From Pterobdella sp. o SKG-2022 (taxonomy: Eukaryota; Annelida; Clitellata; Hirudinida; Piscicolidae), in contig OZ038327.1 in NCBI GenBank assembly GCA_964035795.1, forward strand, positions 1,570,841 through 1,634,840: 64,000 nucleotides of DNA, read 5' to 3'. Of this stretch, positions 14,185 to 38,160 are shown piece by piece (position 1 is the first letter of the stretch; every line of letters starts with the position of its first letter). Both the position numbers and the translations under genes were made by a program. Below the pieces are notes generated by a model that saw only the letters and a list, made by a program, of their open reading frames with translations, searched no databases and was not told the DNA's origin.

Positions 14185-15592
14185 GTAGGTAGGTAGGTAG
14201 GTAGGTAGGTAGGTAGGTAGGTAGGTAGGTAGGTAGGTAGGTAGGTAGGTAGGTAGGTAGGTAGGTAGGTAGGTAGGTAGGTAGGTAGGTAGGTAGGTAG
14301 GTAGGTAGGTAGGTAGGTAGGTAGGTAGGTAGGTAGGTAGGTAGGTAGGTAGGTAGGTAGGTAGGTAGGTAGGTAGGTAGGTAGGTAGGTAGGTAGGTAG
14401 GTAGGTAGGTAGGTAGGTAGGTAGGTAGGTAGGTAGGTAGGTAGGTAGGTAGGTAGGTAGGTAGGTAGGTAGGTAGGTAGGTAGGTAGGTAGGTAGGTAG
14501 GTAGGTAGGTAGGTAGGTAGGTAGGTAGGTAGGTAGGTAGGTAGGTAGGTAGGTAGGTAGGTAGGTAGGTAGGTAGGTAGGTAGGTAGGTAGGTAGGTAG
14601 GTAGGTAGGTAGGTAGGTAGGTAGGTAGGTAGGTAGGTAGGTAGGTAGGTAGGTAGGTAGGTAGGTAGGTAGGTAGGTAGGTAGGTAGGTAGGTAGGTAG
14701 GTAGGTAGGTAGGTAGGTAGGTAGGTAGGTAGGTAGGTAGGTAGGTAGGTAGGTAGGTAGGTAGGTAGGTAGGTAGGTAGGTAGGTAGGTAGGTAGGTAG
14801 GTAGGTAGGTAGGTAGGTAGGTAGGTAGGTAGGTAGGTAGGTAGGTAGGTAGGTAGGTAGGTAGGTAGGTAGGTAGGTAGGTAGGTAGGTAGGTAGGTAG
14901 GTAGGTAGGTAGGTAGGTAGGTAGGTAGGTAGGTAGGTAGGTAGGTAGGTAGGTAGGTAGGTAGGTAGGTAGGTAGGTAGGTAGGTAGGTAGGTAGGTAG
15001 GTAGGTAGGTAGGTAGGTAGGTAGGTAGGTAGGTAGGTAGGTAGGTAGGTAGGTAGGTAGGTAGGTAGGTAGGTAGGTAGGTAGGTAGGTAGGTAGGTAG
15101 GTAGGTAGGTAGGTAGGTAGGTAGGTAGGTAGGTAGGTAGGTAGGTAGGTAGGTAGGTAGGTAGGTAGGTAGGTAGGTAGGTAGGTAGGTAGGTAGGTAG
15201 GTAGGTAGGTAGGTAGGTAGGTAGGTAGGTAGGTAGGTAGGTAGGTAGGTAGGTAGGTAGGTAGGTAGGTAGGTAGGTAGGTAGGTAGGTAGGTAGGTAG
15301 GTAGGTAGGTAGGTAGGTAGGTAGGTAGGTAGGTAGGTAGGTAGGTAGGTAGGTAGGTAGGTAGGTAGGTAGGTAGGTAGGTAGGTAGGTAGGTAGGTAG
15401 GTAGGTAGGTAGGTAGGTAGGTAGGTAGGTAGGTAGGTAGGTAGGTAGGTAGGTAGGTAGGTAGGTAGGTAGGTAGGTAGGTAGGTAGGTAGGTAGGTAG
15501 GTAGGTAGGTAGGTAGGTAGGTAGGTAGGTAGGTAGGTAGGTAGGTAGGTAGGTAGGTAGGTAGGTAGGTAGGTAGGTAGGTAGGTAGGTAG
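14185..15592. repeat. Perfect (GTAG)n array, about 352 units
   Basis: About 1,408 bases of GTAG with no interruption that I can see. The flanks are related G-rich degenerate sequence (GGTTGGTTAGTGAG before, AAAGGTGGGTGGG after). Every plus-strand frame contains TAG, so it is not coding on that strand. The true length in the genome may differ, because assemblies often mis-size such arrays. Confidence 0.98.
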
Positions 15593-16682
15593 AAAGGTGG
15601 GTGGGTAGATGTGTTTCTACCTTCTTGGGTGGGTGCTGAAATGGTTGGTGGGTGGGTGCTGGAATGGTTGGTGGATGGGTGTTGGAATGGTTGGTTGGGT
15701 GAGTGCTCGAACAGTTGGTTGGTGGGTGGGTGGGTGCTGAAATGGTTGGTTGAGTGGGTGCTGGAATGGTTGGTTAGTGAGAGGTTGAGTAAGTTTGATT
15801 AAAATATAAACTGCTATTTAGATGAAATGGAAAAGGTAGTTTGTAGGATAGAAGGGTTTAAAGATGGATTATACATCTTTTTAACGCTTTTAACATTTGA
15901 ATACACACAACAATTAACGTGCACGCACACATAACTGTTTATACCTCATGTGGCATACAAAAGCAAGGTGATGCTGAAGGATACAAAACATCTGAGATGA
16001 AAAACACATGTGTTTTTGTGTGCATGCATTAAATTCACGCACACACGCACACACATGTGTTTTATGTGCGTGCATCAACTTCATATACAAACTCATGTGT
16101 TTGTGAAAATATTATACGTCTATTAATAGATTTGTATACTTAAATTATCACACATATGTATAGATATGGAAAAAAATATGATGCGAAATATATTATGCTA
16201 AAAGTTTATATAAATACCTATAATGAAAAAAGCTCTGAGTAGTAATAATAAAAATAAAAACAATAATAATCATCATAAAAAAAATAATAATGAAATAATA
16301 ATAACGGCCATTGTAAATCAAATAACGTGTAAAAGAGAACTGCGAAGATAAAAGAATATTCACAGATTAAAATGTCGTTAAATTTACGACAATAAAAATA
16401 TTACAACAATAAAAATGATAAAAAATAATAAAAACAGAAAAATAATAATTATTATAACAATGATAATAATAAAAATAATAATAATTAAATCAATAATTTA
16501 AATAAAGATAACAAGTAGAATAAGGAAATATGAGAGAATAATATGAATAATATAGTAATAATTAAAATAATAAAAATAATAATAGATAAAAAAACAAAAA
16601 AAAATTAAAAAAGTCCATTTATTTATTGACAAAATTGTGCAATAAAGCACAGTAAGAACTTTAAAAACTTTCAACCAATCAA

Positions 16683-16757
16683 AAAAGTTTTGTCGGCTAT
16701 AAATAGATCTAGCCACGCCTTTAAGATGACGCTCTTATTTTATTGGTCGATAGAGAT
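16683..16757 (-). promoter_or_regulatory. Promoter-like cluster (CCAAT, CRE-like, GC/KLF, TATA) reading leftwards
   Basis: On the minus strand, in order: CCAAT (16746-16742), GCGTCATC (16732-16725), GGCGTGGCT (16719-16711) and CTATTTATAG (16706-16697). CCAAT lies about 40 bases before the TATA-like site, a workable core-promoter layout. No recognisable gene was found downstream on that strand, so this is inference only. Confidence 0.3.
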
Positions 16758-19342
16758 GAAAGCTACTGATGTGGATGGCTTGACTGACAGAAGTAGATAG
16801 AATAAAAGAAGAAAAAAAAACTTAAATTACGGAATATTTCATGAAATTTGTTGAAAATTTTGAGTTTAAACAAAAAAATCAAATTTATTCACAAAAAATC
16901 TCAATAAAAAAAGTAATGAACAAAAATAAATTGATAGTTATATTATTTATGAAAATCAGCAAAAATGCGTTGTTGAGACTTGAAAATTGCTTATAATTGC
17001 TTATAATTGCTTGCTTGGTGGTCTAAGTGGTCAATTTAGGCCATAATACGGACTGTTGGTGCTCAAAAAGGTGAAAAATTTTGCTTTTTATTATTATCAT
17101 TGTTATTTTTAAGCTTGTTTTGTTTCTTTTTTTTTTTAAATACCCTTATTTGATTTTTTTGTTATTTTGCAAAATTATTTATTTTTTTGTTTCTAGTTGT
17201 TTTTTTTTTAAATTTTCTTCTGATTGCTAATCAACGTGTTCACATTTTCCAACTCAATGCAGTCATTTTTCCAAAGCTTGTTTTCACCATTATCCTTTTC
17301 TCCAACAGTGTTTTTGATTTTTTTATTTATATTTTATCAGAATAATCTTTATTATTATTTACCCTCTAAGCTTTAAATATGTTTTATGGCTGTCTTAACT
17401 TATCCAATCTTTCTTCCTTCATTCATCCATCAATTCATCCATTTATTCATCATTCATCCATCCGTTTCTCAATTCATCCATCTATCGAAGTATTATTATC
17501 CATTTTTTTACTCAACCTTTTTTCCACGCATTCATTCATCTCACTATCCCGCCATCCGTCTTTTTTCTCATTCATCTATTCACCCATCCATTTTTTTTCA
17601 TCTATATCATCTATATATTTTACTAATTTTTTGTATTCTTGTTCCTCACCTATCTCTCCCTCCATCAACGATTCTTTGTTATTAACCACCTAGACATCTA
17701 ATCCTTCTTCCTTCCATTATCCCTCCACTCATTCATCCACCCACCCATTCATCCACTTTTTCACCAATCCATCTACTCAACCTTCTATTTATCCATTCAC
17801 CCATCCATGCATCTATCCATTCATCTATTCATCCATCCACCCATCCATTGAGGTATGGAGATCAGAAGATAATAAAGTAAATACCCGGCCAGTATTCAAT
17901 GGCACTATAAATACATTTGTTATCATTTTGTTTTTGTTATTGTTATTATTCTATTTATTAGTATAATTGTTATTTTTATTATTACTTATTTTTCACCAGT
18001 TTAATGATTTTTTATTTCTATTTGATTATTATTCTTTTTTAAGATTGTTCTCATAATTAATATTCAAGTTACTTTCACCATGACTTTCGATCTTATCAGT
18101 TATTATTTTCTTATTATTCTCAATATTTCTTTTTTTTTATCAACATAATTATTAAAATTCTGATTTTTCAAAATATATTATCATTATTATTTATTTTTAT
18201 TGTTATTTTTATTATTCATAAGTATATTATTATTAATAATATTATTATTTTTATTTTTATCACTTAGAATCATTTTATTTTTATTATTACTATTATCCTT
18301 ATTATAGTTATTACTTATTATAATTTTTATTTTTATTCTTGTTATTATTATTATTATTTCTTTTATTTTTATTATTATTGTTATATATTGTGATCAATAT
18401 TATTGTTATAAATCCTGGGAGATGTGTTACTAATAAAAGTGACGCCAACTTAATTGTTACACACCTCAATAACATAATAATAATAAGAATAAGAATAATA
18501 AATCTTTATGTTTTTTTTCTAGTTCAAATTTTTGAGGCAAATGATTCAAAATGAAATATTATATTTTATTTCATTCTTTATTGTTATTTTGTTTATTGTT
18601 ATTATTTTATTTTATATTATCATTATTTAAATACTTTTTCCCCATCTCTGCTCAAACAAAAATTTAATTAAGAAAAATTACTTTTAATAAATAATTTAAT
18701 ATAGAGATAAGAGACTGGGAAGATAAAAATGATGATGGTGGTGGTGGTGATGATGATGGTGGTGGTGGTGATCAAAATAATTCTAAAAAACAATAAAAAA
18801 TAAATGAATAACAGAAAGAAAAAAATTGATTGATGGCGAGAAAGGTTGGTTGATGGTTGGAAAAGATGAATGAGTGATAAAGAAATAGAAAAAGAAATAG
18901 AGTGGGTGGATGGATGAATGAATAAAGAAATGAATGGATGAATGAAAGGATTGATAGATTTTCGAACGGACTGATGTATGGATGGATGGATGAGGAAGAG
19001 GATAAAAGAATTCAAGATGCATGGGTGTGATTATATATTGATTCTTACTCAAATTAGTTAATTATTAAAGAAATGTGTGTATTAAAAAGCCATAAATAAT
19101 AGAATGGATGAAAAAAGTAGATGAATGAATGGATGAATGAGGGGATGAATGAATGAAGGGATAGATGAGAGGATGAATGAATGGATGGGTGGATAGATTG
19201 ATAAGTGGATCAGTGAATAGTGGGTTGGTAAATAGATGAATGCATGGATAGATGGATGGATGGATGATCAGGTAGGAATGCATTAACTCCGTGAAAGAAC
19301 GCAGATTTTGAAAACAACCGTGTTACTGGTGTTACAATCACC

Positions 19343-19376
<34 letters not shown>

Positions 19377-20582
19377 TAATTTTTGTTTTTTTTCGCTATT
19401 TTTTCTTATTCTTACTAGGTTCTATTATTTCAGTAATCTGTTTTGTAGAAAAATTAATTAATAAATCAAAAATTTAATATTAATAAAGCTAACAAAAATA
19501 ATAATAATAGTACAAATAACAATAATAATAATAAAATTTATAATAATAATTAAATTAATAATAAAACTAAATAATAGTAGATTAGTGTGATATGGTGTCG
19601 GTAGAGATAGTGTCATAGATTATTGTTATTATTGTTTATTATTATTATTATTATTGTCATAACAAAAACAATAATTATTAGTGGTGTTAATTTTAATATT
19701 ATCATTTCTAATTTTATAAATTATCCCAATATTCCATATAATATTATTATTTTCCAATTTATATTTTTTTGGACAATATATTATACATAATGAGTTGTCA
19801 CCCTGATCTTTTTTTTATTCTTATTTTTTTATATTATTATTTTTATTATTATTTTCCCACTAAACCCATTTATCTCTAAGCTGAAGTAATTTTCTTCAAA
19901 ATATTTACATTGCTTTCAGTGTCTTTGGTTATCGAAAGTAATAGAAATATTATTATTATTGTTGTTACTACTGCTACTACTACTACTTTTACTACTGCTT
20001 CTACTTTTACTACTACTACTAATACTAATACTACTACTACTACATCCACTACTACTTCTACTCCTACTACTAATACTACATTCATCCCACTAGATCAACA
20101 ACTAGTACTACTTCCTACAATAATAATTATATCTGTACCTCTCAAGAAACTTGGGTAAAAACACCAGAAAAAATTTTCATGACTAAAAGACAAAATTAAA
20201 TAAAGCTTTAATGAAAACAAAATACAGAAAAACAACAACAACAAATTTGGAGCAATGACAACAACAACACAAAATATAAAATAGAAGAAAATAGTAAAAT
20301 AGTAATAATAAGAATAATAAAAATAACAACAGAGTGACAACATTATCAAAAAAAACAATATCAAAATAATCAGCATAAGAACAATATCATTCAACAACAA
20401 TTATAACAACACTAAAAGCAGCAAAAACGCCAACATAAAAACAACATTGCAAAATAAACAATATAATCAACAAAATAAAGAAAAAAAAACATTAGTCAAC
20501 AACAATAAAATAGTAACAACAAAAAAAAACAGCAACAAATAAAAAAAACAACCAAATCAACAAAACAAACAAAAACAAAAAA

Positions 20583-33223
<12,641 letters not shown>

Positions 33224-34107
33224 AACTTCATCAGACGGGCCATCAGCCGTGTGGAGTGTGGTTTATGGGGTTTCAGGTCGGTGGAAAGAAATTTGAAGGC
33301 TTTTGGTTTGAGTGATTGAATAATTGGTTATTTGGATAGGTTTGGTGGAAATATTTTGATTGTTTTATTGGGAAGAAGAAGAAAGACTTTTTGAGGTTTT
33401 GACATGGGTTTAGTTTAATAGATTTGAGAGCGGCAAGTGAATAAGATGAACGTCCTTTCATGATATGAGTATGTTCAAATGAGAATTTTCAAAATAACAG
33501 TTTAAAAAGTTGTTTTTGTTGTGTTAAATCTCGAAGAACGAAAAATGTTAGTTTTATTGATTTTATTTTTGATTCTGTTATAATTTGCATTATTAAAAAA
33601 CGTAAAAGATAACAAGATAGAATGAAATATTAATTATTCTGAGTTTTTAACAGCTGTAATTAATTTATGTTACGCTGATAATAAATTCAATTTGATAGTT
33701 ATAGTTTTTAAAATATCAATTATTATCAAACATTAGATGACAAAAAAACATTAATGTAACTTTTCACGATGATCTCTATATAAAAATACAAAAAAATAAT
33801 TTGGTGATAAATATTGAAGTTAAAAATATTTTATTTATTATTAAATATGAATAATTATTAAATATAGAAAAATTATTCAAGAATGAATAATTATTTATTA
33901 ATAATAATTTTGTTTCATATCTATGTTGTTTCTGCAAACGAATCTCTCTTCTTTGTTTCTATGATACTTATGTTGATAGGTAATACAATAATAATAATAA
34001 AAATAATAATAATAATAATATTTTTTGAACATAATAGTAAAACATAAATAAACTATAAAAATAATTATCCTATATTAATAACATATACATAATCTACTTA
34101 GCTATTT

Positions 34108-34159
34108 ATAGCTGAGTGCGTAACCCGAAGAACCGGGGCTCGAATCCCGGTCTGGGTTA
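34108..34159 (+). repeat. tRNA-like pol III element fragment
   Basis: TAGCTGAGTGCG resembles an A box. ACCGGG-GCTCGAAT-CCCGGT is a perfect T-arm-like hairpin carrying a B-box-like GGCTCGAATCC. Outside it TAACCC (34121-34126) pairs perfectly with GGGTTA (34154-34159). No anticodon arm is visible, so it is a truncated tRNA or SINE head rather than a working tRNA. Confidence 0.4.
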
Positions 34160-34785
34160 TGTTTGAGTATAAAACTGAATGTACGAATATTACTGGATTT
34201 TATTTATAAACAGATGTGAACTATACAAGTTATACAATTTAAAGTGTTTTGTGAATAATAATAATAATGATATTTATTATTACTAATATTATTGTCTATT
34301 TATTGTTTTTTTCACTGAAATTCTCACCTATCGTATTTATTATTGTTATTATTTTGATTATTATTATTATTTTTGTTTGTTAAAAGTATTATTCTTTTTT
34401 TTATTCTTGTTTTGATTGACTTGTTTTTGTTTTAATTACATAGAATGTTATTGACATTTTTATAATAGGAATATCAGCTAAAGCTTGGATAGTAATAATA
34501 ATAAAAATAATAAAAAGAAAAATGATAACAATAATAATAATAACAGTAATAATAAAAATTTTGAAATATTTATTGATTTGCTTCAAATGTAATTTTGTGA
34601 ATAAACGGAAAAAACTTTTATCTGGAATTTAAAAAAAAATTATCAATATTCATCCATTCACTTATCTATCCACCAATCCACGACCCATCCATCCATCTAT
34701 TCGTCCATTCATTCATCCATCCACCTACCGATCCATCCACCTACCGATCCATCCACCTACCCATCCATCTACCCACCCATCCCTC

Positions 34786-34876
34786 CCTTCCTCCCTCCCT
34801 CCCTTCCTCCCTCCCTCCCTTCCTCCCTCCCTCCCTTCTTCCCTCCCTCCCTTCTTCCCTCCCTCCCTCCTTCTCT
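34786..34876. repeat. C/T-only (CCTC/CCTTCC)n tract
   Basis: Homopyrimidine run built from CCCTCCCTTCCTCCCT units; the preceding 100 bases are CCATC/CCACC. Long mirror-symmetric pyrimidine tracts of this kind can adopt triplex (H-DNA) structure. Confidence 0.9.
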
Positions 34877-35404
34877 CCATCCATCCATCTTTTCAGACGT
34901 GATAAATTGCATGCGAATTATTGAAAACACACCTTCGCTTTTAATCATTACTTTTTTAAATTATTGTTTTTAGTATTATTCTTTATTATTATTATTATTG
35001 TTATTATTAGTATTGTTCTTACTATTATGTTTTTATTATTATTATGAAAATTATTCTCATTTTTGCTTTTATAACGTATTTTCCGTCAGATAAATTGATT
35101 TATCATCCAAATGCTTTTTAAACATGAAAAAAAACATTGAAAAAAATAATAATTGGGAAAACTAAAAAGATTTTTTTGAATGATTTGAAAAACAATTAGT
35201 AAATAATTTATTTCAACTAAAAATAATTTATAAAAAATAATTAAATTCTATAATTAACTCACTCAGAAAAACTCACTAGCTCTTACAAGACCACCAAAAA
35301 AATACTATTTATAGCATTTAAAACCCCAAAATAAAATCTATTTTGAATATTTTTCTGAAAAAAATATTATTTAATGTTTTCTAAAAATAAAAAATTATAA
35401 CAAA

Positions 35405-35729
35405 TAATTAGTTACCTGATGATGATATATAATTAGTTACCTGATGATGATATATAATTAGTTACCTGATGATGATATATAATTAGTTACCTGATGATGA
35501 TATATAATTAGTTACCTGATGATGATATATAATTAGTTACCTGATGATGATATATAATTAGTTACCTGATGATGATATATAATTAGTTACCTGATGATGA
35601 TATATAATTAGTTACCTGATGATGATATATAATTAGTTACCTGATGATGATATATAATTAGTTACCTGATGATGATATATAATTAGTTACCTGATGATGA
35701 TATATAATTAGTTACCTGATGATGATATA
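35405..35729 (+). repeat. 25-bp satellite, 13 copies
   Basis: Unit AATTAGTTACCTGATGATG plus ATATAT, 13 almost identical copies at exact 25-base spacing. The last copy runs on into AGAATATATCGAAAAGC, which is the body of dispersed family B, so the array looks like amplification of that element's 5' end. There are no unique spacers between units. Confidence 0.97.
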
Positions 35730-37236
35730 GAATATATCGAAAAGCATCGTCAATATAAAAAAATCAGATTTTTGTTTTTTTGTGATTCACAATTTGGGGC
35801 TAATTATTCAAAAATTTATTTAAATATTTTCTAAAAATAGCAACATAGAACAAAAAGCTGATAAGAAGATCAAATAATGATATATCTTCTTTGTTTTATC
35901 ATTTAAATACCTACTCATGGTAACAGTTACATTTTAATGTTATCATTTTTTTTTGTTATTTTTATTCATTATTAATATTAGCATCATTTTATTATTATTA
36001 TTATTATTATTATTTCCATTATTTATCATTATTTTTTTATCAACATAATAAAAAATTTTTAATATTATTTATTTTTTCTATTTTTATTCATTTTTATTAT
36101 TATCCTTTTTTATCCTATATTATTTTTTTTATTATTAGCTGCAAACGATACTTCATCTCCCATAGGTAGTCTTCTTTGATCGTTGTTTTTTTTATTTTTC
36201 CAATTATTCTTGTTATTCATACTATTCTCTTTTATTTTTATTTATTTATTTTATTTATTTAGTTATTTATTCATTTATATTTATTTATTTCATTATTATT
36301 TTTTCATTCTTATTGTCCTTATTTTTATTGTTATTATTATTATTATTGTTTTCATTATCATTCTTAGATAATTTATTTTTTCATTACCCTTATCATATAT
36401 ATTCTTTTTATTATTATTTTTATTATTATTATTATTAATATTATTATTATCACCATTATTGATATAATTTTATGAATATTCAACAATGTTCAACGTCAAT
36501 TTATGAATTATTAATAATATATTTTTTAAAAATTATTATTGAGCAAAATCTGCTGGAATTCCAAATAAGTGTACCCTCAACATACCACTCACTCAGGCAA
36601 AAATCTTTAGGTTTTTCCTTATATTCCATCATTTTTCTTCGACTTGAAAATACTACTCATACTTTTTCATTTTTTATACTAAAAACTTTTTGTTTTTTTT
36701 TTGCTATAAAACTAATTATTCATTTTATTTTGATTTTTTTTGGTTATGAAACTATCTATTTATTTTATTTTGATTATTTTTGTTATAAAAATAATTTTTT
36801 TTTATGAAACTAATTATTTATTTATTTTTTTTGTTATAGTAAATTTTTTCTTGTTACACCAATAATGGTTTTTTTTCGCACTGAACTCACACAGCTGAAG
36901 AAATTTCTGCAGACGACTCGACGCCATTTAACCATAAGCACACTTTCCCGCCAAAATTAATAATTTTCATTTTTATTTCAACTTTTATGTTTATTACTGT
37001 TATTTTTATTATTGCTGTTTTTATTATTGTTATTTAGATTTTCATTATTTTCTCATTATTATTAGTATTTCATTTTTTTTTCGTTGTCATTTTTGTTTTT
37101 ATTATTGTTATTAAATTGAAATTTTTGAATTTCATTTACTTCTTCATCGTTTTTGTTCCAATTTTCAGTAATAAAACATACTAAAAAAATTTTTTATCTT
37201 TTTGAAAAACAAAAAACTTTAATGAGTAATAATAAT

Positions 37237-37366
37237 CATCATCGTCCTCATCATCATCCTCATCATCGTCCTCATCATCATCATCATCATCCTCATCATC
37301 ATCATCATCATCCTCATCATCATCCTCATCCTCATCATTCTCATCATCCTCATCATCATCATCATC

Positions 37367-37399
<33 letters not shown>
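37237..37399. repeat. (CAT/CCT)n tract
   Basis: Imperfect CATCATCCT repeat that reads as poly-His on the plus strand and poly-Met on the minus strand. No splice or start context supports coding. Confidence 0.9.
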
Positions 37400-37401
<2 letters not shown>

Positions 37402-38007
37402 TATTATTATAGTAATAATAATATTAATAATATTAATAATAAAGTAATATACGGTCTACAATTTAACTTTTTAGAGACGTTGTATGTATTTTTCTTCAAT
37501 ATTTTCTAGCAAAAAACATCACATAATAGGAATTTTTTATACGCTAACGTTTAATGATAAGCCTGAACTTATCGAAAATTATAGCTTGCGATTCTCAATA
37601 AATGTATTAAAAATTTTGTTGTAATATACGAGATAAAATCATTTTATTAAATAAAATACTTATAAATTGATTTACACTTCAAAAATTTCAAAAATGAAAT
37701 TCCAATTAAATCGTTTGCAAATGTTTTTTGCAACTTTACTAATTAAGCGCTTTAAAATATGGCGATGTTGATGTGTTTAGTTTAACCTTATTGATATATA
37801 TAATGGCAGACGTTTTTTTTTATCTGAAAAATTTTCGATTTATTTTGGAGCTAATTATTCAAAAAAATTTTCATTATAAATTAATCAATTCGAAATTTTT
37901 GAATTAATGTCAACTTTTGGAGTTTTTAAATTTTAATTTTGAAAGTTATATTAATTTCACAAATAATCAATATTATCACCCTACCAACAAATCCCTATTT
38001 CCAACCA

Positions 38008-38124
38008 ACACCATCCTAGTTATCATGATTATGATCCCAATATAAAACACCATCCTAGTTATCATAATTATGATCCCAATATAAAACACCATCCTAATTA
38101 TCATAATTATGATCCCAATAAATA
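38008..38124. repeat. 39-bp minisatellite, 3 copies
   Basis: Unit ACACCATCCTAGTTATCAT plus AATTATGATCCCAATATAAA, three copies with single-base changes, just before the first candidate exon at 38161. Confidence 0.9.
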
Positions 38125-38160
38125 ATTCATATATCTTATCCACAACTCTAGTAGATTCAG

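Larger units (their letters stand above)
13769..20582. other. Intergenic repeat-rich region upstream of Tbx1/10
   Basis: Holds a G-rich GTGG/GATG tract (13820-14180), the 1.4-kb (GTAG)n array, a GGTTGGTGGGTG tract (15600-15780), CA/TG-rich DNA with CACGCACACA repeats (15900-16110), a possible minus-strand promoter at 16683-16757, CCATC/CATT tracts (17400-17850), T-rich DNA, GATG tracts and an ACT/TAC-rich tract (19960-20085). The stretch 20160-20582, rich in A and CAA, may be 5' UTR of Tbx1/10. No exon was found that I would defend. Confidence 0.6.
33224..38160. other. Region without a confident gene, some coding-like snippets
   Basis: Mostly A/T-rich spacer, a C/T-rich tract, the 25-bp satellite and a CAT-rich tract. 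Three short coding-like pieces with plausible splice sites lie here: 36139-36165 (reading ANDTSSPI), about 36551-36617 (KSAGIPNK, then CTLNIPLTQAKIF), and from 36898 (EEISADDSTPFNHKHTFPPK). They could be 5' exons of the candidate gene at 38161-40766, but I could not connect them with clean donors. Confidence 0.4.

Noticed and set aside
14185..15592. Telomere-like G-rich repeat
   Set aside because: Unit is GTAG, not TTAGGG or a known telomere unit; it is internal and flanked by spacer on both sides.
33942..33979. Short coding-like piece before GTAATA (reads ANESLFFVSMILMLI)
   Set aside because: Too short, no clean acceptor and no phase partner found; mentioned only as a possible stray exon.
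35405..35729. Direct repeats at constant spacing, CRISPR-like at first glance
   Set aside because: Units are contiguous with no unique spacers, and the DNA is animal nuclear sequence.
37153..37509. Poly-His reading frame on plus strand
   Set aside because: CAT/CCT repeat with A/T-rich flanks; no acceptor or donor fits.
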